NCBI GenBank assembly: GCA_945901215.1
Contig: CAMDKE010000173.1
Span: 1-6,175 of the forward strand
DNA: 6,175 nt
DNA from: Comamonas sp. lk
GTDB lineage: Bacteria > Pseudomonadota > Gammaproteobacteria > Burkholderiales > Burkholderiaceae_C
Reading direction: 5' to 3'
Part shown: one piece after another, positions 1 to 5,937 of the stretch
Layout of the letters: every line of letters starts with the position of its first letter
Numbering within the stretch: position 1 is the first letter of the stretch
Made by a program: the position numbers and the translations under genes
Notes under the pieces: model-generated
Database searches by the model: none
Told to the model about the DNA's origin: nothing
The model's input: only the letters and a program-made list of their open reading frames with translations

Positions 1-513
1 GAAGTGCGCGTGCCCCAGCGCAACCGCATTGGCGCCGAGGGCCACGGTTTTATCTACCAAATGCAGCAGTTCCAGGAAGAGCGCTTGTGGGCGGCGGCGA
101 GTTGCCTGCAATCCTTGAGCAACTGCATCGGCTGGACCATGGAATGGGCGCAAGAGCGCAAGCTCTTTGGCGCCACGCTGGCCGACCAGCAATGGGTGCA
201 ATTCAAACTGGCGGAGATGAAGACGGACCTGGAAGCCCTGCGCGCGCTCACCTACCGCGCCTGCGAGCTCTACGTGGGCGGGCAGGATGTGCTGGAGCTG
301 GCCTCCATGGGCAAGCTGCTGGCCGGGCGGCTCAACCGCAGCATTCCTGACGGCTGCCTGCAGTTTTGGGGCGGCATGGGCTACACCTGGGAAAACAAGG
401 TCTCGCGCATGTTCCGCGACGGTCGCCTGGGCTCGATTGGCGGCGGCGCCGACGAAGTCATGCTCGGCATCATCGCCAAGACCATGGGCGTGGCCAAGCG
501 GCCCCACCACTGA
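1..513 (+). CDS. Acyl-CoA dehydrogenase, C-terminal part (5' end outside window)
   Basis: This flavoenzyme of the acyl-CoA dehydrogenase family introduces the alpha-beta double bond into an acyl-CoA and passes electrons to ETF. The reading frame is open from base 1 to a TGA at 511-513. The 170 visible residues form the C-terminal helical domain. Seen directly: QEERL at fragment residues 25-29, whose second Glu (27) aligns with the catalytic Glu of isovaleryl-CoA and long-chain dehydrogenases; the FAD/tetramer segment ERKLFG; a QFWGGMGY motif; and the terminal SIGGGADEVM, where the medium-chain enzyme has its catalytic Glu but this protein has Gly. The pattern resembles citronellyl-CoA dehydrogenase (AtuD)-like proteins, but that is from memory and the substrate is not established. 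A second family member starts 11 bases downstream, so the two are probably co-transcribed. The family is certain; the substrate is open. Confidence 0.93.
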   Translation, partial: EVRVPQRNRIGAEGHGFIYQMQQFQEERLWAAASCLQSLSNCIGWTMEWAQERKLFGATLADQQWVQFKLAEMKTDLEALRALTYRACELYVGGQDVLELASMGKLLAGRLNRSIPDGCLQFWGGMGYTWENKVSRMFRDGRLGSIGGGADEVMLGIIAKTMGVAKRPHH

Positions 514-524
514 GCGCTGGCCCT

Positions 525-1679
525 ATGCAAATCGCCGTCAGCGTTGAGGACATTACCCATCTGCAAAACAGCGCGCAGCGCTTTGTGCGCCAAGAGGTCG
601 CACCCCGTTTGGCCGATTGGGAGGCGGCGGAAGTTTTTCCGCGCAGCCTCTACACCCGCGCCGCCGAACTGGGCTGGCTGGGGATGGGTTACCCCGAGCA
701 CCTGGGTGGCACACCGGCGAGCGCCGTGTTACGCAACGCCCTGACCGAAACCCTGGCGCGCGAGAGCGGCAGCGGCGGCCTGATGGCCAGCCTGTTCAGC
801 CACAACATCGGCTTGCCGCCCGTGTTGCGTTGGGGCTCTAAGGCCTTGCAGGCCGAGGTCATTCCCGGCGTCTTGCGTGGTGAAAAAATTGCCGCACTGG
901 CGATTACCGAGCCCGGCGGTGGCAGCGATGTGGCCGCGCTGCGCACCACTGCGCGCCTGGACGAGGGCGACTACGTGGTGGACGGCGAAAAGGTCTTCAT
1001 CACCTCCGGCATGCGCGCCGACTGGCTGACCGTGGCGGTGCGCACCGACGCGGCCAACGAGGGGCGCGGCGGCATTTCCATGCTGGTGGTGCCGGGCGAC
1101 GCGCCTGGCCTGTCGCGCAGCCCCTTGCAAAAAATGGGCTGGCATTGCTCGGACACCGCGCATTTGCGTTTTGACGGGGTGCGCGTGCCCGCGCGCTTTC
1201 TGGTGGGGCAAGAGGGCGGTGGCTTCAAGATGATCATGGGCAACTTCAATGGCGAGCGCCTGTCCATGTCGGTCATGGCGCTGGGATTTGCCGAGCGTTG
1301 CTACGCGGAAGCGCTGGACTGGGCGCGCACGCGCAAAACCTTTGGCAGCGCCTTGGTCGAGCACCAGGTGATCCGCCACAAGCTGATGGACATGAAGATG
1401 CGCATCGAGTCCACCCGCGCTTGGGTGGCTGCACTTACCGCGCGTCTGGACCAAGGCGACGAGGGCGCGGATTGGGTGGCGCAGGTGTGTTTGTTGAAAA
1501 ACCACGCCTCGCAAACCATGCAGTTTTGCGCCGACCAGGGCGTGCAGATTTTGGGCGCCATGGGCTTTATGCGCGGTACCGCGTGCGAGCGTATTTACCG
1601 CGAAGTCAAGGTGATGATGATTGGTGGCGGGGCCGAAGAAATCATGAAGGAGTTGGCTTCGCGTCAACTGGGGCTGTGA
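525..1679 (+). CDS. Acyl-CoA dehydrogenase (IVD/LCAD-type active site)
   Basis: This complete 384-residue protein has the normal length for the family and catalyses FAD-dependent alpha,beta-dehydrogenation of acyl-CoA in the cytoplasm, with ETF as the likely acceptor. Domains in order: N-terminal helices (about 1-120), a beta domain with the signature AITEPGGGSD (126-135), and a C-terminal helical domain with RTRKTFG (268-274) and QILGAMGF (341-348). The likely catalytic base is Glu244 in NGERLSMS. At the medium-chain position (IGGGAEEI, 366-373) there is Gly, as in isovaleryl-CoA and long-chain enzymes. The frame stays open upstream to 366, but that part overlaps the preceding gene; the ATG at 525 places the first helix correctly. 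No clear Shine-Dalgarno precedes it, so translational coupling to the upstream gene is likely. Substrate is unknown; branched or medium/long acyl-CoA is my guess. Confidence 0.95.
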   Translation: MQIAVSVEDITHLQNSAQRFVRQEVAPRLADWEAAEVFPRSLYTRAAELGWLGMGYPEHLGGTPASAVLRNALTETLARESGSGGLMASLFSHNIGLPPVLRWGSKALQAEVIPGVLRGEKIAALAITEPGGGSDVAALRTTARLDEGDYVVDGEKVFITSGMRADWLTVAVRTDAANEGRGGISMLVVPGDAPGLSRSPLQKMGWHCSDTAHLRFDGVRVPARFLVGQEGGGFKMIMGNFNGERLSMSVMALGFAERCYAEALDWARTRKTFGSALVEHQVIRHKLMDMKMRIESTRAWVAALTARLDQGDEGADWVAQVCLLKNHASQTMQFCADQGVQILGAMGFMRGTACERIYREVKVMMIGGGAEEIMKELASRQLGL

Positions 1680-1689
1680 CAATCAGCCT

Positions 1690-2202
1690 ATGAACAAAAA
1701 GTTAGCAGATAGTGCGGGCGCCGCGCCCGCTGCCCCAGCGCCCATGGTGTTTGAAGAGGAATTTATCACCGGCTTGAAGGCTATTTTTGAAGAGCGCATT
1801 GTCTTTAACCAGCTCTTGGGCCTGAAGATCACTTCGCTGGAGCCAAGCCGCGTGGTCGCGCGTATTGACATGCGTCCTGAACTGGTGGGGCACTTCGCCT
1901 TCAACCGCGTACACGGTGGCGTCATCAGCGCGGGCTTGGACGCCATGGGCGGGCTGGCAGTGATGGCTGCAATTGGCGCGCGCCACATGGACGAGACGCC
2001 GTTGCAGCGCCTGCACCGCTTTGGCAAATTGGGCACCATCGATTTGCGCATTGATTATTTGCGCCCCGGCATCAGCCCGTATTTCGAGCTGCACGCCCAT
2101 GTGCTGCGCCTGGGCTCACGCGTGGCCAATACCCGCATGGAGTTTTTGGGTGCCGATGGCACGCTGTTCTCTACTGGCGCTGCGGCGTATATCGTTTCCT
2201 GA
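1690..2202 (+). CDS. Hotdog-fold acyl-CoA thioesterase, YigI/PaaI-like
   Basis: This 170-residue protein is a predicted hotdog-fold thioesterase that hydrolyses acyl-CoA to free acid and CoA. The hotdog core carries VHGGVISAGLDAMGG (74-88): the HGG turn (75-77) and Asp84, nine residues after the His, match the catalytic spacing of PaaI-type enzymes. The segment GTIDLRIDYLRPG (115-127) is very close to E. coli YigI as I remember it, which points to that subfamily, described as acting on medium- to long-chain acyl-CoA. Residues 1-18 are an Ala/Pro-rich extension outside the fold; a later start at Met19 (base 1744) is possible but also lacks a ribosome-binding site. The gene begins 10 bases after the dehydrogenase stop and is the last gene of the lipid operon. 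A plausible role is releasing CoA from stalled acyl-CoA intermediates, which is inference. Confidence 0.9.
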   Translation: MNKKLADSAGAAPAAPAPMVFEEEFITGLKAIFEERIVFNQLLGLKITSLEPSRVVARIDMRPELVGHFAFNRVHGGVISAGLDAMGGLAVMAAIGARHMDETPLQRLHRFGKLGTIDLRIDYLRPGISPYFELHAHVLRLGSRVANTRMEFLGADGTLFSTGAAAYIVS

Positions 2203-2226
2203 CTCCAAACAGCTCCGCCAGCGCAT

Positions 2227-2253
2227 AAAAAAAGGCCCGTCAGGGCCTTTTTT
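2227..2253. terminator. Bidirectional intrinsic terminator
   Basis: A perfect inverted repeat has arms at 2228-2238 and 2243-2253 (11 bp, six A/T pairs plus GGCCC/GGGCC) around the 4-base loop GTCA. A run of seven A lies on the left (2227-2233) and six T on the right (2248-2253), so each strand reads a GC hairpin followed by a U tract. It sits 24 bases after the thioesterase stop and 18 bases after the rpoZ stop on the other strand, so it can end both convergent transcripts. Confidence 0.92.
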
Positions 2254-2271
2254 GAATGTGAAAGGGCAGCT

Positions 2272-2475
2272 TTACAGCGGCACTTTTTTCAGCATTTCGA
2301 TGCCAATCTTGCCAGCGGCAATTTCGCGCAGTGCGGTTACGCCGGGCTTGTTCTTGCTCTCGATCTTGGGGGTGTGGCCCTGGCTGAGCATGCGCGCGCG
2401 GTAGGTGGCAGCGAGCACCAGTTGGAAACGGTTGGGGATCTGCTCGAGGCAGTCTTCGACGGTGATGCGGGCCAT
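2272..2475 (-). CDS. rpoZ: DNA-directed RNA polymerase omega subunit
   Basis: The omega subunit binds the beta-prime subunit, helps RNA polymerase assembly and in proteobacteria forms part of ppGpp site 1. The product has 67 residues, the short size usual in betaproteobacteria (E. coli has 91). It begins MARITVEDCLEQIPNRFQLV, showing the N-terminal MAR motif implicated in ppGpp binding and the conserved NRFxLVLxAxxRAR helix (residues 17-30), followed by KNKPGVTALREIAAGKI (residues 43-59). The frame is open upstream to 2571, but that part overlaps gmk. The ATG at 2475 is chosen because the protein then starts exactly at MAR and a GGAG ribosome-binding site lies 6 bases upstream. It is the last gene of yicC-gmk-rpoZ and is separated from gmk by 13 bases. 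Confidence 0.97.
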   Translation of the reverse strand: MARITVEDCLEQIPNRFQLVLAATYRARMLSQGHTPKIESKNKPGVTALREIAAGKIGIEMLKKVPL

Positions 2476-2481
2476 GGGATT

Positions 2482-2485
2482 CTCC
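2482..2485 (-). promoter_or_regulatory. Shine-Dalgarno of rpoZ
   Basis: On the minus strand GGAG (within CGGAGA) stands 6 bases before the ATG at 2475. It lies in the short gmk-rpoZ spacer and decides the omega start against the longer open frame that runs back into gmk. Confidence 0.8.
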
Positions 2486-2488
2486 GAA

Positions 2489-3112
2489 TTAGATGGGGAT
2501 GTTGAGCGCCTGGAATGTTGCGGCTCTGGCGCGCGCTTGCGCCGCAAATTTGAGCCGCTGGGAGTGAACAATCGCTTTCAGATCGAAAAGCGCCCGGTCA
2601 AACAACTCGTTAATTATAACGAAGTCGAATTTTTCGGCCTGCGCCACCTCAATTGCTGCGTTTTGCATGCGCAAATCGATGGTCGCGGGCGCATCCTCCC
2701 CTCGCCGATCCAGGCGCGCCCGCAACTCGTCCCAGCTCGGCGGCAAGATGAAGATGCACACCGCGTTGGAAAAGGTCTTTTTGATCTGGATCGCGCCCTG
2801 GAAGTCGATCTCCAGAATCACGTCAGCGCCCAATGCCATGCGGTCTTCAATGGCTTTTTTGGAGGTGCCGTAGCGGTGGTTGTGCACATGGGCCCACTCT
2901 ACAAAAGCGTCTGCGGCGACCATTGCGTCAAATTCGGGCTCAGAGACAAAAAAGTACTCGCGCCCGTGTTTTTCTTGGCCGCGTGGTGCGCGTGTGGTGT
3001 GGGAAACCGAGGGTTGCACATGAGAGTCGAGCTCCAGCAAGGCATTGACTAGGCTCGACTTGCCGGCGCCGCTGGGCGCTGCAACAACAAAAAGGTTTCC
3101 GGGGTAATCCAT
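2489..3112 (-). CDS. gmk: Guanylate kinase
   Basis: Guanylate kinase phosphorylates GMP to GDP with ATP, an essential cytoplasmic step in GTP and dGTP supply. The 207-residue length is typical. Visible motifs are the P-loop APSGAGKS (12-19), the GMP-binding stretch SHTTRAPR (37-44) with GREYFF (50-55), the EIDFQGA strand (101-107) and the arginine-rich lid RARLDRRGED (131-140). No key residue is missing. The ATG at 3112 gives the expected MDYPGNLFVVAAPSG start, close to the P-loop as in other bacterial Gmk. The Shine-Dalgarno is weak, consistent with coupling to yicC, which ends 28 bases upstream; rpoZ follows by 13 bases. The gmk-rpoZ linkage is widespread in proteobacteria. Confidence 0.97.
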   Translation of the reverse strand: MDYPGNLFVVAAPSGAGKSSLVNALLELDSHVQPSVSHTTRAPRGQEKHGREYFFVSEPEFDAMVAADAFVEWAHVHNHRYGTSKKAIEDRMALGADVILEIDFQGAIQIKKTFSNAVCIFILPPSWDELRARLDRRGEDAPATIDLRMQNAAIEVAQAEKFDFVIINELFDRALFDLKAIVHSQRLKFAAQARARAATFQALNIPI

Positions 3113-3140
3113 AGGGTAAGTGCGGGCGGCTGAAGTCGAT

Positions 3141-4058
3141 CTATTCTATGTTTTGCACTTGCTCGCGCATTTGTTCGATGAGCACCTTCATGTCCACCGA
3201 AATATGCGTCAACGCCAGGGCAGCTGATTTGGAGCCCATGGTGTTGGCTTCACGGTGCAGTTCCTGAATCAAAAAGTCCAGCCGCTTGCCGATTTCGCCG
3301 CCTTTGGTGATCAGGCGCTCCAACTCATCAAGGTGCGAGTTCAGGCGGGTGATTTCTTCGGCCACATCGATGCGAATGGCGAATGCAGTGGCCTCGGTCA
3401 ACGCCCGGTCCTGCGCGCTTTCGGGCAGCGCGCTGCCAACGCCTAGCGCCATGGCCTCGGCCCAGCGCTCCATGAAGCGCTGGCGCTGGTGGGCCACCAA
3501 TTGCGGCACTAGCGGCACCGCCTGGGCAGCCAACAGGCGCAGTTGCTTGATGTGTTCCAGAAGCATGGTGGCTAGGCGCTCGCCTTCGCGCGCGCGGGCC
3601 GCCAGCAGGGCAGCTAGTGCTGTTTGGGCCAGGGGCAGCAGGTCCTCACCACGGGCCTGCAGTCCCGGCTGCTCCTGGGTGGTCAGGCGAAGAACGTCGG
3701 CCACGCTCAACGCGCGTGCCTCGGGTATCCAAGCCTTGACGTTGTCTTGCAAAGTGCCCAGGCGTTGCAAAAATTTGACCGAGGGCTCTGTAATGCTGGC
3801 AGCCTGCTGTAACTCCAGGGAGACGCGAACTTCGACTTTTCCGCGCTTCAAGCGCGCAGTGAGAAGGTCGCGCAAAGCGGGTTCGTGCGCACGCAACTCG
3901 TCGGGCAATCGGAATCCCAGGTCCAAAAACCGGCTGTTGACGGACCGAATTTCTAGCCCGAGTTGGCCGCAGGCAAGTGTTTTGGCGTCTGGGCCCGCCG
4001 CGGCGTTGCTGCTGCGACTTTGGATACTGGCATAACCAGTCATACTGTAAACTGTCAT
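3141..4058 (-). CDS. yicC: YicC/YloC-family endoribonuclease
   Basis: This protein belongs to a family with reported endoribonuclease activity (B. subtilis YloC) and a role in small-RNA decay (E. coli YicC with RyhB). The product has 305 residues against about 290 in E. coli. The N-terminal YicC domain shows SMTGYAS (5-11), EIRSVNSRFLDLGFRLPDEL (36-55) and RLKRGKVEV (69-77). The C-terminal DUF1732 region shows RIDVAEEITRLNSHL (229-243) and GKRLDFLIQELHREANTMGS (257-276), the best-conserved part of the family. A loop of roughly 15-20 residues after SMTGYAS (about 13-32) is longer than I expect and is Ala/Ser-rich. The ATG at 4058 puts MTVYSMTGYA at the N-terminus as in homologues; no good Shine-Dalgarno is visible. 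It is the first gene of yicC-gmk-rpoZ and is divergent from the kinase operon. Confidence 0.95.
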   Translation of the reverse strand: MTVYSMTGYASIQSRSSNAAAGPDAKTLACGQLGLEIRSVNSRFLDLGFRLPDELRAHEPALRDLLTARLKRGKVEVRVSLELQQAASITEPSVKFLQRLGTLQDNVKAWIPEARALSVADVLRLTTQEQPGLQARGEDLLPLAQTALAALLAARAREGERLATMLLEHIKQLRLLAAQAVPLVPQLVAHQRQRFMERWAEAMALGVGSALPESAQDRALTEATAFAIRIDVAEEITRLNSHLDELERLITKGGEIGKRLDFLIQELHREANTMGSKSAALALTHISVDMKVLIEQMREQVQNIE

Positions 4059-4168
4059 TAAAAATACAATCTTCGTTAATTTCGTTGGGATTTTTATGAA
4101 TAAGCTGCCGTTTGGCTTTGATTGTGCACCGGGTCTTCACCGCCGGGTCGCAAATTCCTAATTCCCTG
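4059..4168. promoter_or_regulatory. AT-rich divergent intergenic region between yicC and kinase gene
   Basis: This 110-base gap must contain the 5' ends of both the yicC-gmk-rpoZ and the kinase-phosphatase transcripts. Its first 45 bases are markedly richer in A and T than the surrounding coding DNA. On the + strand TACAAT (4065-4070) is one mismatch from the sigma-70 -10 consensus, but no convincing -35 box lies 15-18 bases upstream. For yicC I see no clear pair of boxes either. The rest of the gap is occupied by a short open frame described separately. Confidence 0.55.
4096..4161 (+). CDS. Possible 21-codon leader peptide upstream of the kinase
   Basis: An ATG at 4096 opens a short frame, MNKLPFGFDCAPGLHRRVAN plus Ser, ending at TAA 4159-4161. 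A GGGA sequence (4087-4090) stands 5 bases before the ATG and is the only Shine-Dalgarno-like signal in this gap. The stop lies 7 bases before the kinase ATG at 4169, which has no Shine-Dalgarno of its own, so ribosomes ending here could reinitiate at the kinase. I do not recognise the peptide and see no hydrophobic segment, no run of one amino acid as in classical attenuators, and no overlapping terminator hairpin. It may be chance; the evidence is only spacing and the ribosome-binding site. Confidence 0.3.
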   Translation: MNKLPFGFDCAPGLHRRVANS

Positions 4169-5173
4169 ATGACACAGGCCCCCGCCAAGCTGTCGCCCGC
4201 CCCTTTATTCCCCGGCACCGTGGTGGGCGGCTATCGCATCGTGCGCAAAATTGCCTCGGGTGGTTTTGGGCAGGTGTATTTGGCGGTAAGTCCGTCGGGG
4301 CAGGACGTAGCGGTCAAAGAATATCTACCGGCCTCACTGGCCTCGCGCGAACATGGCAATGCACCCGTAGTGGTGCCCAGGGACAAACGGGTGCTGTACC
4401 GCATGGGTTTGCGCAGTTTTTTTGAAGAAGGCCGCGCGCTGGCGCAAATCGCGCACCCCAGTGTGGTCAATGTGCTGAACTTTTTTTTGGAAAATGACAC
4501 CGTGTATTTGGTCATGGACTATTTGCAAGGTGCCTCGCTGCAGCAATTTATTGTGACTTCGGCTGGGCTCAAACATGCCAAGATTTTTCGAGAAAGCACC
4601 ATCCGCTCTTTGTTTGATGAAATTCTGCGGGGTTTGCGGGTGGTTCACCAAAAGGAATTGCTTCACCTCGATATAAAGCCCGCCAACATCTTTATAACGG
4701 ACGATGACCGAGCGGTCTTGATTGACTTCGGTGCCGCGCGCGTTGTGTTGCGCAAGGGAGGTAAGTTTTCCCAGCCCATGTTTACGCCGGGGTTTTCGGC
4801 TCCCGAAATGCAAGGCCGTGACAAATCCATTGGTCCGTGGAGCGATATTTATGGCATTGGCGCTTGCATTTACTCGTGCATGAAGGGCTACCCACCGCCG
4901 GACGCGGTTACACGTCAAAAATCCGATACCTTGCCCGCAGCGCTGGGCACCATGCGGAGTTTGTACTCGGGTGCTTTGATCGACTTGGTGGCTTCTTGTA
5001 TGCAAATGGACGCCGCCCAGCGCCCGCACTCGGTGTTGGCGGTGCAAACCTTGCTTTCGGCCAACCCCATGCGTGAACGCGCAGGCGCCATACCCTCACC
5101 GGATACCCTGGTCTACCAAGCCAGCCATTTGGCGCCCGGGCGTGCGAAGCCCCCAACCGACGTGCTGCGTTAA
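4169..5173 (+). CDS. Hanks-type Ser/Thr protein kinase (soluble, non-RD)
   Basis: This 334-residue eukaryotic-like kinase transfers phosphate from ATP to Ser/Thr of protein targets. Motifs: Gly-rich loop IASGGFGQVY (28-37, with Ala29 at the first Gly position), AVKEYLP (48-54) with ATP-anchoring Lys50, helix-C Glu87, catalytic loop HLDIKPANI (166-174) with Asp168, Lys170 and Asn173, DFG 186-188, TPGFSAPE (206-213), SDIYGIGA (225-232) and Arg285 near the end of the fold. All catalytic residues are present, but HLD replaces the usual HRD. The VKEYLP motif marks a proteobacterial kinase group often paired with PP2C phosphatases. Residues 296-334 form a polar tail with no membrane segment or sensor domain, so it is probably cytoplasmic. 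The ATG at 4169 is chosen because the fold starts soon after; a TTG at 4112 would add 19 residues. The phosphatase gene follows by 2 bases. Confidence 0.93.
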   Translation: MTQAPAKLSPAPLFPGTVVGGYRIVRKIASGGFGQVYLAVSPSGQDVAVKEYLPASLASREHGNAPVVVPRDKRVLYRMGLRSFFEEGRALAQIAHPSVVNVLNFFLENDTVYLVMDYLQGASLQQFIVTSAGLKHAKIFRESTIRSLFDEILRGLRVVHQKELLHLDIKPANIFITDDDRAVLIDFGAARVVLRKGGKFSQPMFTPGFSAPEMQGRDKSIGPWSDIYGIGACIYSCMKGYPPPDAVTRQKSDTLPAALGTMRSLYSGALIDLVASCMQMDAAQRPHSVLAVQTLLSANPMRERAGAIPSPDTLVYQASHLAPGRAKPPTDVLR

Positions 5174-5175
5174 GC

Positions 5176-5937
5176 ATGGCCGCGCGAATGCAATTTTCTG
5201 TTTTCAAAATCAGTCGCATTGGCGGCCGAAAAAAAAACGAAGACCGCATGGGGTACGCGTATACGCGCGGTGCGGCGATTTTTTTGGTGGCCGATGGCTT
5301 GGGCGGGCATCCGCATGGCGATGTGGCAGCGCAAATCACCATGCAAGCGGTCATATCCTATTTTCACCAGCAGGCCAATCCCAAGTTGCCCAGTGCCTTG
5401 GAATTTTTGCATTCGGCATTCACCCTGGCCCACGAGCAACTTTGGAGCTACGCGATAGACCACGGCATGGAGCAGACGCCCAGCACCACGCTGGTGGTTA
5501 CGGTGCTGCAAGACGACCGTTGCTACACGGCCCACTGCGGTGACTCGCGCATGTACCTGGTGCGCCATCGTGCAGTGCTGTTTCGCACGGTTGACCATTC
5601 CGTGCTAATGCGCCAGCAGACCAGCGGGATTGATCCAAGGCGGCCAACCGCCAACCGCCACGCGCTATTTAGCTGCTTGGGTGCGCCCAAAGAGCCCCTG
5701 ATAGAGCTGGCCGAGCCGATTGCGCTGCTAGAGGGTGACCGTCTGCTGCTTTGCTCAGACGGTTTGTGGGGGTCTTTGGAAGAGCAAGACATCGTGGGTC
5801 ATTTGGCTGACAAGGGGGTGAGCGAATCGGCCTATGCGCTCACCGAACTCGCTCTTCGCCAGGCCGGACCCCATGGCGACAATGTGACATTGGTCACTGT
5901 GGCCTGGGATAGAGCCGATAATCCCCCGCCTGTCTAA
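5176..5937 (+). CDS. PP2C-family Ser/Thr protein phosphatase
   Basis: This 253-residue protein is a single PP2C catalytic domain of the size seen in bacterial Stp/PrpC phosphatases. These are metal-dependent enzymes that remove phosphate from Ser/Thr. Motifs: RKKNEDR (18-24), VADGLGGH (38-45, metal ligands Asp40/Gly41), STT (103-105), CGDSRMYLV (121-129), CSDGLWG (193-199, metal ligand Asp195) and HGDNVTLV (233-240, metal ligand Asp235). All metal-binding positions are retained, so it should be active. No signal peptide or membrane segment is seen. The start lies 2 bases after the kinase stop, implying translational coupling; a second in-frame ATG at 5188 is equally possible because neither has a Shine-Dalgarno. 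The neighbouring kinase is the obvious partner, whose autophosphorylation and substrates this enzyme would reverse. A tract of nine A (5229-5237) encodes part of the RKKN motif. Confidence 0.95.
   Translation: MAARMQFSVFKISRIGGRKKNEDRMGYAYTRGAAIFLVADGLGGHPHGDVAAQITMQAVISYFHQQANPKLPSALEFLHSAFTLAHEQLWSYAIDHGMEQTPSTTLVVTVLQDDRCYTAHCGDSRMYLVRHRAVLFRTVDHSVLMRQQTSGIDPRRPTANRHALFSCLGAPKEPLIELAEPIALLEGDRLLLCSDGLWGSLEEQDIVGHLADKGVSESAYALTELALRQAGPHGDNVTLVTVAWDRADNPPPV

Noticed and set aside
366..524. Longer N-terminus for the second acyl-CoA dehydrogenase
   Set aside because: The extra 53 residues overlap the conserved C-terminus of the preceding gene and read as low-complexity Arg/Gly/His; the ATG at 525 matches the family start.
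729..1682. A 317-codon open frame on the minus strand opposite the second acyl-CoA dehydrogenase
   Set aside because: It is rich in His, Ala, Gly and Arg with no recognisable motif, lies exactly opposite a clear enzyme gene, and is typical of open antisense frames in GC-rich DNA.
2476..2571. A longer 99-residue omega subunit starting at 2571
   Set aside because: The extension overlaps the gmk 3' end, has no family similarity, and a good GGAG site serves the ATG at 2475.
2405..3052. A 215-codon plus-strand frame opposite gmk and rpoZ
   Set aside because: It crosses two well-supported genes on the other strand and has no ribosome-binding site or recognisable motif.
3286..4035. A 249-codon plus-strand frame opposite yicC
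   Set aside because: Ser/Arg-rich composition with no domain signature; the yicC frame on the other strand shows full family conservation.
4044..4057. Tandem heptads ACTGTAA/ACTGTCA near the yicC start, considered as a regulator or LexA-like site
   Set aside because: There is no inverted CTG/CAG pairing with LexA spacing, the repeat lies inside the first yicC codons, and two copies of 7 bases can arise by chance.
4334..5047. A 237-codon minus-strand frame opposite the kinase
   Set aside because: His/Arg/Gln-rich sequence without motifs; the kinase motifs on the plus strand explain the region.
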